From: Haemophilus haemolyticus_L
GTDB lineage: Bacteria > Pseudomonadota > Gammaproteobacteria > Enterobacterales > Pasteurellaceae
Assembly: GCF_003490595.1 (NCBI RefSeq)
Contig: NZ_QQGY01000009.1
Location: 1-64,000, forward strand
DNA: 64,000 bases
Direction of reading: 5' to 3'
Shown: positions 8,521 through 17,660 of the stretch, in pieces
Layout of the letters: the number at the start of each line of letters is the position of its first letter
Position numbering within the stretch: the first letter of the stretch is position 1
Notes under the pieces: generated by a model
What the model was told of the DNA's origin: nothing
Seen by the model: the letters and a program-made list of their open reading frames with translations, nothing else
The model's database searches: none
Made by a program: the position numbers and the translations under genes

Positions 8521-9453
8521 ATGAGAATAGTGATTGCATTAGGCGGTAATGCGTTATTACGACGCGGAGAGCCGCTGACAGCCGAAAATCAACGACAAAA
8601 TGTTCGCATTGCTTGTGAACAAATTGCTAAAGTTTGGCCAAACAATGAATTAGTGATAGCGCACGGTAATGGCCCACAAGTGGGTTTGCTCGCCTTACAA
8701 GGCGCTGCCTATACTGATGTACCAACCTATCCTTTAGATGTATTAGGTGCAGAATCAGTAGGAATGATTGGTTATATGATTCAACAAGAACTCGGTAATT
8801 TAGTTCCATTTGAAGTGCCATTTGCAACTTTATTATCTCAAGTAGAAGTTGATATCAACGACCCAGCTTTTAAAAATCCAACTAAACCAATTGGCCCTGT
8901 TTATACAAAAGAAGAAGCTGAACGTTTGGCAAAAGAAAAAAATTGGTCTATCGCACAAGATGGTGATAAATATCGTCGCGTTGTGCCAAGTCCATTGCCA
9001 AAACGTATTTTTGAAATTCGTCCGGTCAAATGGTTGCTTGAAAAAGGCAGTATCGTAATTTGTGCGGGTGGCGGCGGTATCCCGACCTATTATGATGAAA
9101 ACCATAATTTACAAGGTGTTGAAGCCGTTATCGACAAAGATTTATGTTCAGCTTTACTTGCAGAAAATCTTGATGCGGATTTATTCATCATCGCAACTGA
9201 CGTTTCTGCAACTTTCGTAGATTGGGGTAAACCAACTCAAAAAGCAATTTCAGTCGCATCACCTGAAGCTATTTCAGAACTTGGTTTCGCTGCAGGTTCC
9301 ATGGGGCCGAAAGTACAAGCCGCGATCAACTTTGCGAAACAAACAGGAAAAGATGCAGTAATAGGCTCTTTATCTGATATTGTAGACATTGTGAAAGGAA
9401 AAGCTGGTACTCGTATTACGAAAAAAGCTGAAGGCATATCCTATTATGCCTAA
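8521..9453 (+). CDS. arcC: Carbamate kinase
   Basis: 310 residues of the amino-acid kinase fold. It makes ATP from carbamoyl phosphate and ADP. The N-terminal ALGGNALLRRGE, AHGNGPQVG (about 47-55), CAGGGGIP and DLFIIATDV segments are characteristic. The ATG follows the arcB stop by 9 bp with an AAGGAG site, so the two are co-transcribed. An uptake-sequence hairpin follows. Confidence 0.96.
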   Translation: MRIVIALGGNALLRRGEPLTAENQRQNVRIACEQIAKVWPNNELVIAHGNGPQVGLLALQGAAYTDVPTYPLDVLGAESVGMIGYMIQQELGNLVPFEVPFATLLSQVEVDINDPAFKNPTKPIGPVYTKEEAERLAKEKNWSIAQDGDKYRRVVPSPLPKRIFEIRPVKWLLEKGSIVICAGGGGIPTYYDENHNLQGVEAVIDKDLCSALLAENLDADLFIIATDVSATFVDWGKPTQKAISVASPEAISELGFAAGSMGPKVQAAINFAKQTGKDAVIGSLSDIVDIVKGKAGTRITKKAEGISYYA

Positions 9454-9489
9454 ATAATAAAAGAACGTTGAGAAATCATTCTCAAAGTA

Positions 9490-9534
9490 AAAAGTGCGGT
9501 CGGTTTAACCGATGTTTTTACCAACCGCACTTTA
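9490..9534 (+). terminator. Inverted uptake-sequence hairpin after arcC
   Basis: AAGTGCGGT (9492-9500) and ACCGCACTT (9524-9532) flank an inner partial dyad. They form a stem-loop between arcC and the permease gene. The T tract is short, so some read-through is likely. Confidence 0.6.
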
Positions 9535-9558
9535 AACGTTACACATAAGGAGCTCGCT

Positions 9559-11088
9559 ATGGATGCGTCCAAAAAGAAGAAAACGTTTAATTTCCCATCA
9601 GCGTTTACCATTTTATTTGCAATATTAATTCTCGCTGTTGGATTGACCTGGGTTATTCCATCCGGTTCATATTCAAAATTAACATATAACTCCACTGATA
9701 ATGTTTTTGTGGTCAAAGCTTACGGCGTTGACGATAAAACTTATCCCGCCACAACTGACACTCTTGATAATCTCAATATCAAAATTAAACTCTCCAACTT
9801 CACTGAAGGCGTAATCAAAAAACCAATCGCTATTCCAGGCACTTATCAACGTGTAGAACAACACCACAAAGGCATTGAAGACATCACCAAAAGTATGGTG
9901 GAAGGCACCATCGAAGCTGTTGATGTCATGGTCTTTATCTTCGTGTTGGGGGGTATGATTGGTGTTATTAACCGAACTGGTTCTTTTAATGCTGGTTTGA
10001 TGGCACTCGCAAAGAAAACCAAAGGTAATGAGTTTTTTATTGTATTCAGCGTATCCGTCTTAATGGTATTAGGCGGTACAACATGCGGTATTGAAGAAGA
10101 AGCAGTGGCATTCTATCCAATTCTGGTGCCAGTATTCTTGGCTCTGGGATATGATGCGATAGTCTGCGTAGGGGCAATATTCCTTGCTTCATCTATGGGA
10201 ACCGCATTCTCTACAATTAACCCATTCTCCGTTGTTATCGCATCAAATGCAGCTGGTATTCAATTTACTGAAGGTATTGGTTTCCGTGCTCTAGGTTTAG
10301 TTTTAGGGGCAACTTGCGTAATCGCATATCTTTATTGGTACTGTAAAAAAATCAAAGCTGACCCAAGTTTTTCTTTCACTTATGACGATCGCGAAGAATT
10401 CCGTCAACGTTATATGAAGAACTTTGATCCAAATGCAACTATCGCATTCTCAGCTCGTCGCAAATTAATCTTAACGCTTTTCTGTATTGCATTCCCTATT
10501 ATGATTTGGGGTGTAATGGTTGGCGGATGGTGGTTCCCTCAAATGGCTGCATCTTTCCTTGCCATTACTATCATCATTATGTTTATTAGTGGCTTGTCTG
10601 AAAAAGATATTGTAGAATCCTTCACTGAAGGTGCATCAGAATTAGTAGGCGTGTCCTTAATCATCGGTCTTGCTCGTGGCGTGAACTTAGTACTCGAACA
10701 AGGTATGATTTCTGACACTATCCTTGATTATATGTCTAATGTGGTTAGTGGTATGCCAGGTAGCGTATTCATCTTAGGTCAATTAGTCGTATTTATTTTC
10801 CTAGGCTTAATCGTGCCGTCTTCTTCAGGCTTAGCCGTACTTTCAATGCCAATTATGGCGCCACTTGCTGACTCAGTGGGTATTCCACGTGATATCGTGG
10901 TTTCCGCTTACAACTGGGGACAATATGCAATGCTATTCTTGGCACCGACAGGATTAGTTTTGGTGACACTCCAAATGTTGCATATTCCATTTGATAGATG
11001 GGTTAAATTCGTCATGCCAATGATTGGATGTTTATTACTAATTGGCTCCATTTTATTGGTAGTACAAGTATCTTTATATAGTGTTTAA
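9559..11088 (+). CDS. YfcC/DcuC-family permease (probable basic amino acid or peptide transporter)
   Basis: 509 residues with about 11-12 hydrophobic segments and a large polar loop after the first helix (about residues 38-110). The YfcC branch of the DcuC family is shown by GGTTCGIEEEAVAFYP and FLGLIVPSSSGLAVLSMP. Its place after arcBC suggests it imports or exchanges a substrate of that pathway (arginine, citrulline or ornithine); that is inference from context. The ATG has AAGGAG 8 nt upstream. The first 400 nt are unusually rich in C-ending codons. Confidence 0.85.
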   Translation: MDASKKKKTFNFPSAFTILFAILILAVGLTWVIPSGSYSKLTYNSTDNVFVVKAYGVDDKTYPATTDTLDNLNIKIKLSNFTEGVIKKPIAIPGTYQRVEQHHKGIEDITKSMVEGTIEAVDVMVFIFVLGGMIGVINRTGSFNAGLMALAKKTKGNEFFIVFSVSVLMVLGGTTCGIEEEAVAFYPILVPVFLALGYDAIVCVGAIFLASSMGTAFSTINPFSVVIASNAAGIQFTEGIGFRALGLVLGATCVIAYLYWYCKKIKADPSFSFTYDDREEFRQRYMKNFDPNATIAFSARRKLILTLFCIAFPIMIWGVMVGGWWFPQMAASFLAITIIIMFISGLSEKDIVESFTEGASELVGVSLIIGLARGVNLVLEQGMISDTILDYMSNVVSGMPGSVFILGQLVVFIFLGLIVPSSSGLAVLSMPIMAPLADSVGIPRDIVVSAYNWGQYAMLFLAPTGLVLVTLQMLHIPFDRWVKFVMPMIGCLLLIGSILLVVQVSLYSV

Positions 11089-11104
11089 CTAATTAGTCAA
11101 ATTG

Positions 11105-11136
11105 CCGCCTAGATCACAGTTTTTCTAGGCGGTTTC
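11105..11136 (+). terminator. Terminator of the arcBC-permease group
   Basis: An 8-bp perfect stem CCGCCTAG (11105-11112) / CTAGGCGG (11125-11132) is followed by TTTCTTTT. It separates the permease from the next regulator. Confidence 0.85.
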
Positions 11137-11181
11137 TTTTATAATAAGTTATCTTTTTTGTTAGCATAAAAAGGATTTACT

Positions 11182-11649
11182 ATGCTTAAAAAACGCTTTG
11201 ATAATATTGATACCCGTATTCTTAAAGCATTGCAACGCAATGGCCGATTACAAAATAATGAACTGGCTAACGAAATAGGACTTTCAAATTCAGCTTGTTT
11301 ACGTCGAGTGAATCACTTAGAAGAAAGTGGCGTAATTGATAACTATGTAGCTTTATTAAATCCTAAAAAAGTAAACTGTAATCTCATCGTTTATGCATTA
11401 GGTTCTTTCTTTGAAGAAGATCCTGAATTAAAAGAGCGGTTTATTTTTGAAGTGAAATTAATCCCCCAAATTACCGAATGCCATTTTATGGCAGGAACTT
11501 TCGATTTTCTTCTGAAACTTTGTGTATCAGATTTAGAAGAATTTAACCATATTAAAACCACCTATCTTAATTCTAGGCTTGGCATTAAAACCTTAAAATC
11601 AGAAGTAACACTAAAAACGGTTAAATCAACAACTGAGTTGCCTTTATAA
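11182..11649 (+). CDS. Lrp/AsnC-family transcriptional regulator
   Basis: 155 residues. An N-terminal helix-turn-helix (FDNIDTRILKALQRNGRLQNNELANEIGLS, about 6-35) is followed by a C-terminal RAM ligand-binding domain (about 65-145). Family members sense amino acids. It stands alone between two terminators, among amino-acid and peptide genes, so a role in controlling arcBC/permease or pepE and its neighbours is plausible but unproven. It is distinct from the AsnC encoded at 45341. Confidence 0.9.
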   Translation: MLKKRFDNIDTRILKALQRNGRLQNNELANEIGLSNSACLRRVNHLEESGVIDNYVALLNPKKVNCNLIVYALGSFFEEDPELKERFIFEVKLIPQITECHFMAGTFDFLLKLCVSDLEEFNHIKTTYLNSRLGIKTLKSEVTLKTVKSTTELPL

Positions 11650-11680
11650 AAATCCAGCTTTTATGCTGGATTTTGTTTTT
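11649..11680 (+). terminator. Terminator of the Lrp-type regulator
   Basis: The 10-bp stem AAAATCCAGC / GCTGGATTTT (11649-11674) has a 6-nt loop and is followed by TGTTTTT. Confidence 0.9.
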
Positions 11681-11730
11681 AGCTTAGGCATAATAGCAAT
11701 AACTTTTCATCCCTAAAAAGGATTATAAAT

Positions 11731-12435
11731 ATGAAAAACATGTTACTGCTCAGTAGCTCAAAATACAAGAACACAGGTTATCTTGAACACACCATACCTT
11801 GGTTACAAAATTTCTTGGCTGATTATCATGGTAAAACAATTGCTTTTGTGCCTTATGCTGGGGTACGCCGCACTTTTGATGAATATGAAAAAACTGTGCA
11901 AAATGCACTTTCTGATTTAAGGATGAATATTGTTTCCGTTCATCATGGTAAACAGCATCGAGATATCATTGAACAAGCAGATGTCATTGCTATTGGCGGC
12001 GGAAATACATTTTGTTTGTTAAAACAGCTTTATGAACACAATTTGATTGATATCATTCGCGAAAAAGTAAATAACGGTACGCCTTATTTTGGTTGGAGTG
12101 CTGGGGCCAATGTAGCGGGCGCATCTATTATGACAACTAATGATATGCCGATTACTTATCCTCCTTCATTTCAAGCATTACAACTTTTTCCTCATCAAAT
12201 TAATCCGCACTTTATTTCAGGTAAAATGCAAGGCCACAATGGTGAAAGCCGAGAAGAACGTTTGGCAGAATTTTTACTCGTTAATCCAACTGCATTTGTA
12301 TATGCCTTACCTGAAGGTTCTGCGCTTCATATACAAAATGAAATGGCAACTGTGTTGGGTGAAAATCCTATTTTGTGCTTCAGTGAAAATATGGAATGTG
12401 GCACATTTGATATCAATACAACTTTTTCTTATTAA
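11731..12435 (+). CDS. pepE: Peptidase E (alpha-aspartyl dipeptidase)
   Basis: 234 residues, normal for PepE. It is a cytoplasmic serine peptidase of family S51 that cleaves N-terminal Asp-X dipeptides. The nucleophile elbow GWSAGAN has Ser at 123, and the upstream IGGGNTF is conserved. RBS AAAAGG precedes the ATG. The next permease starts 17 bp after the stop, so the two are co-transcribed. Confidence 0.95.
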   Translation: MKNMLLLSSSKYKNTGYLEHTIPWLQNFLADYHGKTIAFVPYAGVRRTFDEYEKTVQNALSDLRMNIVSVHHGKQHRDIIEQADVIAIGGGNTFCLLKQLYEHNLIDIIREKVNNGTPYFGWSAGANVAGASIMTTNDMPITYPPSFQALQLFPHQINPHFISGKMQGHNGESREERLAEFLLVNPTAFVYALPEGSALHIQNEMATVLGENPILCFSENMECGTFDINTTFSY

Positions 12436-12452
12436 CTTAAAAGGAACATATA

Positions 12453-13748
12453 ATGGAATTATTTAAATCCATCGTTGCAGTGATTGGCATTATTGCCACA
12501 ATTTATTTTCTGATTAAAAAAGCCGAAACCAGAACCGTTTTAATTGGTGTTGGTTTAATAATGTCCATTCTGACGCTGAATACAATGGGCGCATTAGATG
12601 CTTTTGCCAAAAGCATGACATCTGGCGGATTAATTATGGCTATCTGTTCTAGCATGGGTTTTGCTTATGTAATGAAATACACTCAATGTGATACTCATCT
12701 AGTGCATTTACTTACCAAACCATTAAGCGGATTAAAATTCTTCTTAATTCCGATTGCAACCGTCATCACCTTTTTCATCAATATTGCTATTCCTTCTGCT
12801 GCTGGTTGTGCTGCTGCGGTTGGCGCAACATTAATTCCCGTTTTAAAAAGTGCGGGTGTTCGACCAGCTACTGCTGGGGCAGCTATTTTAGCAGGTACTT
12901 TTGGATCAATGATGAGCCCGGGTTCTTCTCACTCAGCAATGATTAGTGAAATGTCAGGCTTAACTATCACTCAAGTAAACCTTTCACATGCGCCATATAG
13001 CATGATTGCGGGAGCAATAGGTGCGGTTGTTTTAACAATTCTTGCGCTTGTTTTTAAAGATTATGGTGAACAACATCGTCAAGCTTATCTTGCAGAACAA
13101 AAAGAAAGTGAAATTAAAGTTGTTGAAGGCGTCAATGTACTTTATGCCCTTGCACCATTAATACCATTAGTTATTTTAGTAATTGGTGGAACGTCATTAC
13201 AACAAGTGCCAGGTCTTGAATGGACTAAAATGGGCGTTCCTCAAGCAATGCTGATTGGTGCAATTTATGGCATTATCGTCACTCGTATTTCCCCAGTAAA
13301 AATCACTGAAGAATTTTTCAATGGTATGGGAAATTCTTATGCAAACGTACTTGGTATCATCATTGCAGCCAGTGTTTTTGTAGCAGGATTAAAATCTACG
13401 GGCGCAGTGGATGCTGCAATTTCTTTCTTAAAAGAATCCAACGAATTTGTACGTTGGGGTGCAACAATTGGACCATTCTTAATGGGGTTAATTACAGGCT
13501 CTGGCGATGCTGCAGCGATAGCCTTTAACAGTGCCGTCACACCACATGCTGTAGAACTCGGCTACACTCATGTAAATCTTGGTATGGCAGCAGCAATTGC
13601 TGGTGCAATCGGTCGTACAGCTTCACCAATTGCAGGTGTAACCATTGTTTGTGCAGGCCTTGCTATGGTAAGCCCAGTAGAAATGGTAAAACGTACCGCA
13701 CCAGGCATGATACTTGCTGTTTTATTCTTAGCGTTATTTATGTTGTAA
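12453..13748 (+). CDS. DcuC-family anaerobic C4-dicarboxylate-type transporter
   Basis: 431 residues with about 11-12 membrane segments. The DcuC pattern is seen in SAAGCAAAVGATLIPVL and ATIGPFLMGLITGSGDAAAIAFN. The family imports or exchanges C4-dicarboxylates, but several members sit with peptidases. Between pepE, which yields aspartate, and an AbgA-type amidohydrolase the substrate could be aspartate, a dicarboxylate or an acylated amino acid. That is inference. RBS AAAGGA precedes the ATG. Confidence 0.8.
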   Translation: MELFKSIVAVIGIIATIYFLIKKAETRTVLIGVGLIMSILTLNTMGALDAFAKSMTSGGLIMAICSSMGFAYVMKYTQCDTHLVHLLTKPLSGLKFFLIPIATVITFFINIAIPSAAGCAAAVGATLIPVLKSAGVRPATAGAAILAGTFGSMMSPGSSHSAMISEMSGLTITQVNLSHAPYSMIAGAIGAVVLTILALVFKDYGEQHRQAYLAEQKESEIKVVEGVNVLYALAPLIPLVILVIGGTSLQQVPGLEWTKMGVPQAMLIGAIYGIIVTRISPVKITEEFFNGMGNSYANVLGIIIAASVFVAGLKSTGAVDAAISFLKESNEFVRWGATIGPFLMGLITGSGDAAAIAFNSAVTPHAVELGYTHVNLGMAAAIAGAIGRTASPIAGVTIVCAGLAMVSPVEMVKRTAPGMILAVLFLALFML

Positions 13749-13763
13749 AAATAGTAAAAAATT

Positions 13764-13796
13764 GACCGCACTTTTTTTAAGTGCGGTCTGTTTTTA
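13764..13796 (+). terminator. Uptake-sequence terminator after the DcuC-family gene
   Basis: ACCGCACTT (13765-13773) and AAGTGCGGT (13779-13787) form a 9-bp stem with a 5-nt loop, followed by CTGTTTTTATAG. The two uptake sequences are the stem. Confidence 0.8.
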
Positions 13797-13819
13797 TAGA
13801 CTTTTAAAGGAGAAAAAAA

Positions 13820-15091
13820 ATGAACTTAGATTTAAATCAACTTGTTAAATGGCGTCGTGAATTTCATCGTTTTCCAGAAATTGGTTGGAGTGAATTTTGG
13901 ACAACTTCTCGCATTGCGGATTACTTGGAAGACTTAGGTTGTTTTGAAATTTTTCTTGGTAAACAAATTATAAACCCTGACTTTGTTCGTGGACGAAAAC
14001 AAGCCGTAGTAGATAAAGGCTTAGCTAATGCAAAAGCCTATGGAGCCAATGAAAAATGGCTCGAAAAAATGGAAGGGTATACTGGTTGTGTGGCATTATT
14101 TGATTCAGGTAAACCAGGAAAAACCATCGCGTTACGTTTTGATATCGACTGTGTGAATGTAACTGAAACTCGCTCATCCGAACATATTCCAAATAAAGAA
14201 GGTTTTGCCTCAATTAACGATGGATTTATGCATGCTTGTGGACATGATTCACATATTACAATAGGTTTAGGCGTTGCATTATGGATCGCTCAGAACAAAG
14301 ATAAACTCACTGGAAAAGTAAAAATTGTATTCCAACCAGCAGAAGAAGGTGTTCGTGGTGCAGCTGCCATTGCACAAAGTGGCATAATTGATGATGCAGA
14401 TTATTTTGCTTCTTCACACATTAGTTTTTGCGCGAATACAGGCACAGTTATTGCTAATCCAAGAAATTTTCTTTCCACTACAAAAATTGATATTCGCTAC
14501 AAAGGTAAACCTGCGCACGCAGGTGCTGCGCCCCATTTAGGTCGTAATGCCTTATTAGCTGCAGCGCATACGGTCACTCAACTTCATGGTATTGCACGCC
14601 ATGGCGAAGGCATGACAAGAATTAATGTAGGTGTGCTAAAAGCGGGTGAAGGACGAAATGTCATCCCATCTTCTGCTGAATTACAATTAGAAGTGCGGGG
14701 AGAAAATAAAGCAATTAATGAATACATGACTGAACAAGTCATGCAAATAGCCAAAGGTATTTCCATAAGTTTTGATGTTGCATATGAAACTGAAATTGTA
14801 GGTGAAGCAGTGGATATGAATAACGATGTTGAACTTATAAAACTCATCGAAGAAATATCCCTTGAACAACCACAAATAAATAACGTAAATTCAGATTATG
14901 CTTTCAATGCAAGTGAAGATGCGACTATTTTAGGTAGACGTGTACAAGAACACGGAGGCAAAGCTATTTACTTCATTCTTGGTGCAGATCGCACAGCAGG
15001 TCATCATGAAGCTGAATTTGATTTTGATGAAAATCAATTGCTTACTGGGGTTAATATTTATACATCTTTAGTACAAAGATTATTAGCTTAA
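13820..15091 (+). CDS. M20-family amidohydrolase, AbgA-like
   Basis: 423 residues. It aligns with AbgA, the aminobenzoyl-glutamate hydrolase subunit: WRREFHRFPEIGWSEFWTTS at the N-terminus, metal-binding HACGHDSH near residue 140, the EEG catalytic/metal glutamates (QPAEEGVRGA), GKPAHAG, and a C-terminal H in TAGHHEAEFDFDE. Such enzymes hydrolyse N-acyl amino acids with two metal ions. No AbgB partner follows, so it may act alone on an acyl-amino acid. RBS AAAGGAG is strong. It follows the pepE and permease pair after a terminator. Confidence 0.85.
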   Translation: MNLDLNQLVKWRREFHRFPEIGWSEFWTTSRIADYLEDLGCFEIFLGKQIINPDFVRGRKQAVVDKGLANAKAYGANEKWLEKMEGYTGCVALFDSGKPGKTIALRFDIDCVNVTETRSSEHIPNKEGFASINDGFMHACGHDSHITIGLGVALWIAQNKDKLTGKVKIVFQPAEEGVRGAAAIAQSGIIDDADYFASSHISFCANTGTVIANPRNFLSTTKIDIRYKGKPAHAGAAPHLGRNALLAAAHTVTQLHGIARHGEGMTRINVGVLKAGEGRNVIPSSAELQLEVRGENKAINEYMTEQVMQIAKGISISFDVAYETEIVGEAVDMNNDVELIKLIEEISLEQPQINNVNSDYAFNASEDATILGRRVQEHGGKAIYFILGADRTAGHHEAEFDFDENQLLTGVNIYTSLVQRLLA

Positions 15092-15183
15092 TTAAATAAA
15101 AATATTTTTACTCCTTTCTTTTAAGAATCTCCTATTTTTCTTAGAATAAAGGCAATATCTACTCACCTTATAAGGAAAACTCA

Positions 15184-17157
15184 ATGATTAATAGACGTCA
15201 TTTTATTCAAATCGGTGCAAGCAGTATTCTTGCATTAAGTGCAAACCGTTTTGCGATAGCAAAAGGAAAGAGCGATGTTGATCTACGCATTGTGGCAACA
15301 ACAGATATTCATAGTTTCTTGACCGATTTTGACTATTATAAAGATGCACCAACCGATAAATTCGGGTTTACTCGTGCAGCAAGCCTTATTCGTCAAGCAC
15401 GTGCTGAAGTGAAAAATAGTGTATTAGTAGATAACGGTGACCTAATTCAAGGTAATCCAATTGCAGACTATCAAGCTGCACAAGGCTATAAAGAAGGCAA
15501 ATCTAACCCTGCGGTTGATTGCTTAAATGCTATGCATTATGAAGTAGGAACGTTAGGTAACCACGAATTTAACTATGGTTTAGATTATTTAGCTGACAGT
15601 ATCAAACAAGCTAAATTCCCGATTGTGAATGCTAACGTAGTAAAAGCAGGGACAGAAGAACCTTATTTCACACCTTATGTCATTCAAGAAAAATCTGTGG
15701 TGGATAATAATGGCAAAACACATAAATTAAAAATCGGTTATATCGGTTTTGTACCGCCACAAATTATAGTTTGGGATAAAGCGAACCTTCAAGGCAAAGT
15801 GGAAACCCGTGATATTGTAAAAACAGCACAAAAATATGTCCCTGAAATGAAGAAAAAAGGGGCAGATATTATCGTTGCATTAGCTCACACTGGCCCGTCG
15901 GATGAACCATACAAAGAAGGTGCTGAAAACTCAGCATTCTATTTGGCAGACGTTCCACATATTGATGCGGTTATTTTTGGTCACTCACACCGTTTATTCC
16001 CAAATAAAGAATTTGCGAAATCACCAAATGCGGACATCGTAAATGGTACCGTAAAAGGCGTACCAGAAAGTATGGCTGGCTATTGGGCAAATAATATCAG
16101 TGTGGTAGATTTAGGTTTAACAGAACACAAAGGTAAATGGATTGTGACTTCAGGCAAAGCGGTGCTTCGTCCAATTTATGATGTAGAAACCAAAAAAGCA
16201 CTTGCAAAAAATGACCCAGAAATCACCGCTCTTTTAGCACCAGTTCACGAAGCAACACGTAAATTTGTGTCTCAACCTATCGGTAAAGCTACAGACAATA
16301 TGTATAGTTACCTTGCATTAGTGCAAGATGATCCAACCATTCAAATTGTAAACCAAGCACAAAAAGCATACGTTGAAAAAGTGGCATCCAGTGTGGCAGC
16401 AATGGTTGGTTTGCCTATTTTAAGTGCAGGTGCTCCATTTAAAGCGGGTGGTCGTAAAAATGACCCAACAGGTTATACCGAAGTAAATAAAGGTGAATTA
16501 ACTTTTCGTAATGCTGCGGACTTATATCTCTATCCAAATACATTAGTAGTTGTTAAAGCAACAGGCGAGCAATTAAAAGAATGGTTAGAATGTAGTGCTG
16601 GTATGTTTAAACAAATTGACCCTACAAGTGATAAACCACAATCATTAATCGACTGGGAAGGTTTCCGCACTTATAACTTTGATGTGATTGATGGTGTCAA
16701 TTATGAATACGATCTAACTAAACCTGCTCGTTACGATGGAGAATGTAAATTAATTAACCCAGAATCACATCGTGTAGTGAATCTCACTTATCAAGGCAAA
16801 CCAGTTGATCCAAAAGCAGAATTTTTAATTGCAACCAATAATTATCGTGCTTACGGCAATAAATTCCCGGGTACTGGTGATAAACATATTGTTTACGCTT
16901 CACCAGATGAAAGCCGTCAAATTTTGGCTGATTATATTAAAGCAACCAGTGAGAAAGAAGGTTCAGTTAATCCAAATGCGGATAAAAACTGGCGTTTTGT
17001 CCCTATTACAGGTAACGATAAATTAGATGTCCGTTTTGAAACATCGCCAAGCGAACAAGCGGCGAAATTTATCGCTGAAAAAGCACAATATCCGATGAAA
17101 CAGGTGGGTACTGACGAAATCGGTTTTGCCGTGTATCAAATTGATTTGTCGAAATAG
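15184..17157 (+). CDS. cpdB: Periplasmic 2',3'-cyclic-nucleotide 2'-phosphodiesterase / 3'-nucleotidase
   Basis: 657 residues. It degrades 2',3'-cyclic nucleotides and 3'-nucleotides in the periplasm for nucleoside salvage. Metallophosphoesterase motifs are intact: TTDIHSFLTDF, DNGDLIQGNP, GTLGNHEFNYG, ALAHTG and FGHSHRLFP; a 5'-nucleotidase C-terminal domain follows (about 370-620). The N-terminus INRRHFIQIGAS followed by a hydrophobic stretch looks like a twin-arginine signal, unlike E. coli CpdB, which has a Sec signal. It is monocistronic with its own terminator. Confidence 0.93.
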   Translation: MINRRHFIQIGASSILALSANRFAIAKGKSDVDLRIVATTDIHSFLTDFDYYKDAPTDKFGFTRAASLIRQARAEVKNSVLVDNGDLIQGNPIADYQAAQGYKEGKSNPAVDCLNAMHYEVGTLGNHEFNYGLDYLADSIKQAKFPIVNANVVKAGTEEPYFTPYVIQEKSVVDNNGKTHKLKIGYIGFVPPQIIVWDKANLQGKVETRDIVKTAQKYVPEMKKKGADIIVALAHTGPSDEPYKEGAENSAFYLADVPHIDAVIFGHSHRLFPNKEFAKSPNADIVNGTVKGVPESMAGYWANNISVVDLGLTEHKGKWIVTSGKAVLRPIYDVETKKALAKNDPEITALLAPVHEATRKFVSQPIGKATDNMYSYLALVQDDPTIQIVNQAQKAYVEKVASSVAAMVGLPILSAGAPFKAGGRKNDPTGYTEVNKGELTFRNAADLYLYPNTLVVVKATGEQLKEWLECSAGMFKQIDPTSDKPQSLIDWEGFRTYNFDVIDGVNYEYDLTKPARYDGECKLINPESHRVVNLTYQGKPVDPKAEFLIATNNYRAYGNKFPGTGDKHIVYASPDESRQILADYIKATSEKEGSVNPNADKNWRFVPITGNDKLDVRFETSPSEQAAKFIAEKAQYPMKQVGTDEIGFAVYQIDLSK

Positions 17158-17171
17158 TAGCTAGAAAAATA

Positions 17172-17212
17172 AAATGCCGTCTAAAAATTAAAATTTAGGC
17201 GGCGTTTTTTCT
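17172..17212 (+). terminator. cpdB terminator
   Basis: GCCGTCTAAAAATT pairs imperfectly with AATTTAGGCGGC, followed by TTTTTTCTT at 17205-17213. It may also serve the convergent MerR gene. Confidence 0.8.
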
Positions 17213-17243
17213 TCCTAAAGAACGGTCAAATTTTTGAGTATTT

Positions 17244-17636
17244 TTACAAATTGCATTCGCTTTTCAATCCTTCTATTGCTTTACATTCCTCTTCATTATG
17301 TTCACTTTCGGTAACAATAGACTGTAAAAAATCTTTGATTTCTAATAATTGAGATATTTTATTTTCCACTTGAATCAGTTGATTAAGTACTAATTGATCT
17401 GCTTGATAATGATCTTTCATACTAAATTTAATACGATTGAGTGCCTTAATATTCTCTAAAGAGAAACCCAACGTTCGACATTTTTTGATAAATTTTAATT
17501 GTTCTATACTTTCTTCATCATAATATCGATAACCATTAGCCAATCGCTTAGGTGGCTGCAATACTCCTTGCTTTTCATAGTAGCGGATAGTTTCAATATT
17601 AGTATGCGTAGATTTACTTAATTCGTTAATTTTCAT
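17244..17636 (-). CDS. MerR-family metal-responsive regulator
   Basis: 130 residues from the ATG at 17634-17636, which has GAGGAA just upstream; a TTG 15 nt earlier is less likely. The MerR helix-turn-helix (MKINELSKSTHTNIETIRYYEK) and wing (NGYRYYDEESI) are followed by a dimerisation helix. Cysteines are at 53, 118 and 128, with His113. The distal C/H-rich tail resembles ZntR/CadR/PbrR, but the cysteine usually near position 79 is absent. It lies 24 bp downstream of the CDF exporter in one operon and should control the promoter at 18369-18399. The metal is not certain; Zn, Cd or Co are candidates. Confidence 0.88.
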   Translation of the reverse strand: MKINELSKSTHTNIETIRYYEKQGVLQPPKRLANGYRYYDEESIEQLKFIKKCRTLGFSLENIKALNRIKFSMKDHYQADQLVLNQLIQVENKISQLLEIKDFLQSIVTESEHNEEECKAIEGLKSECNL

Positions 17637-17660
17637 TATTTCCTCAAGCAATTTTTTACC

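Noticed and set aside
11871..11879. GCCGCACTT as an uptake sequence in pepE
   Set aside because: One base off the 9-mer; likewise AAGTGCGGG at 12846 and 14693 and GCCGCACTT before glpA. Only perfect matches were counted.
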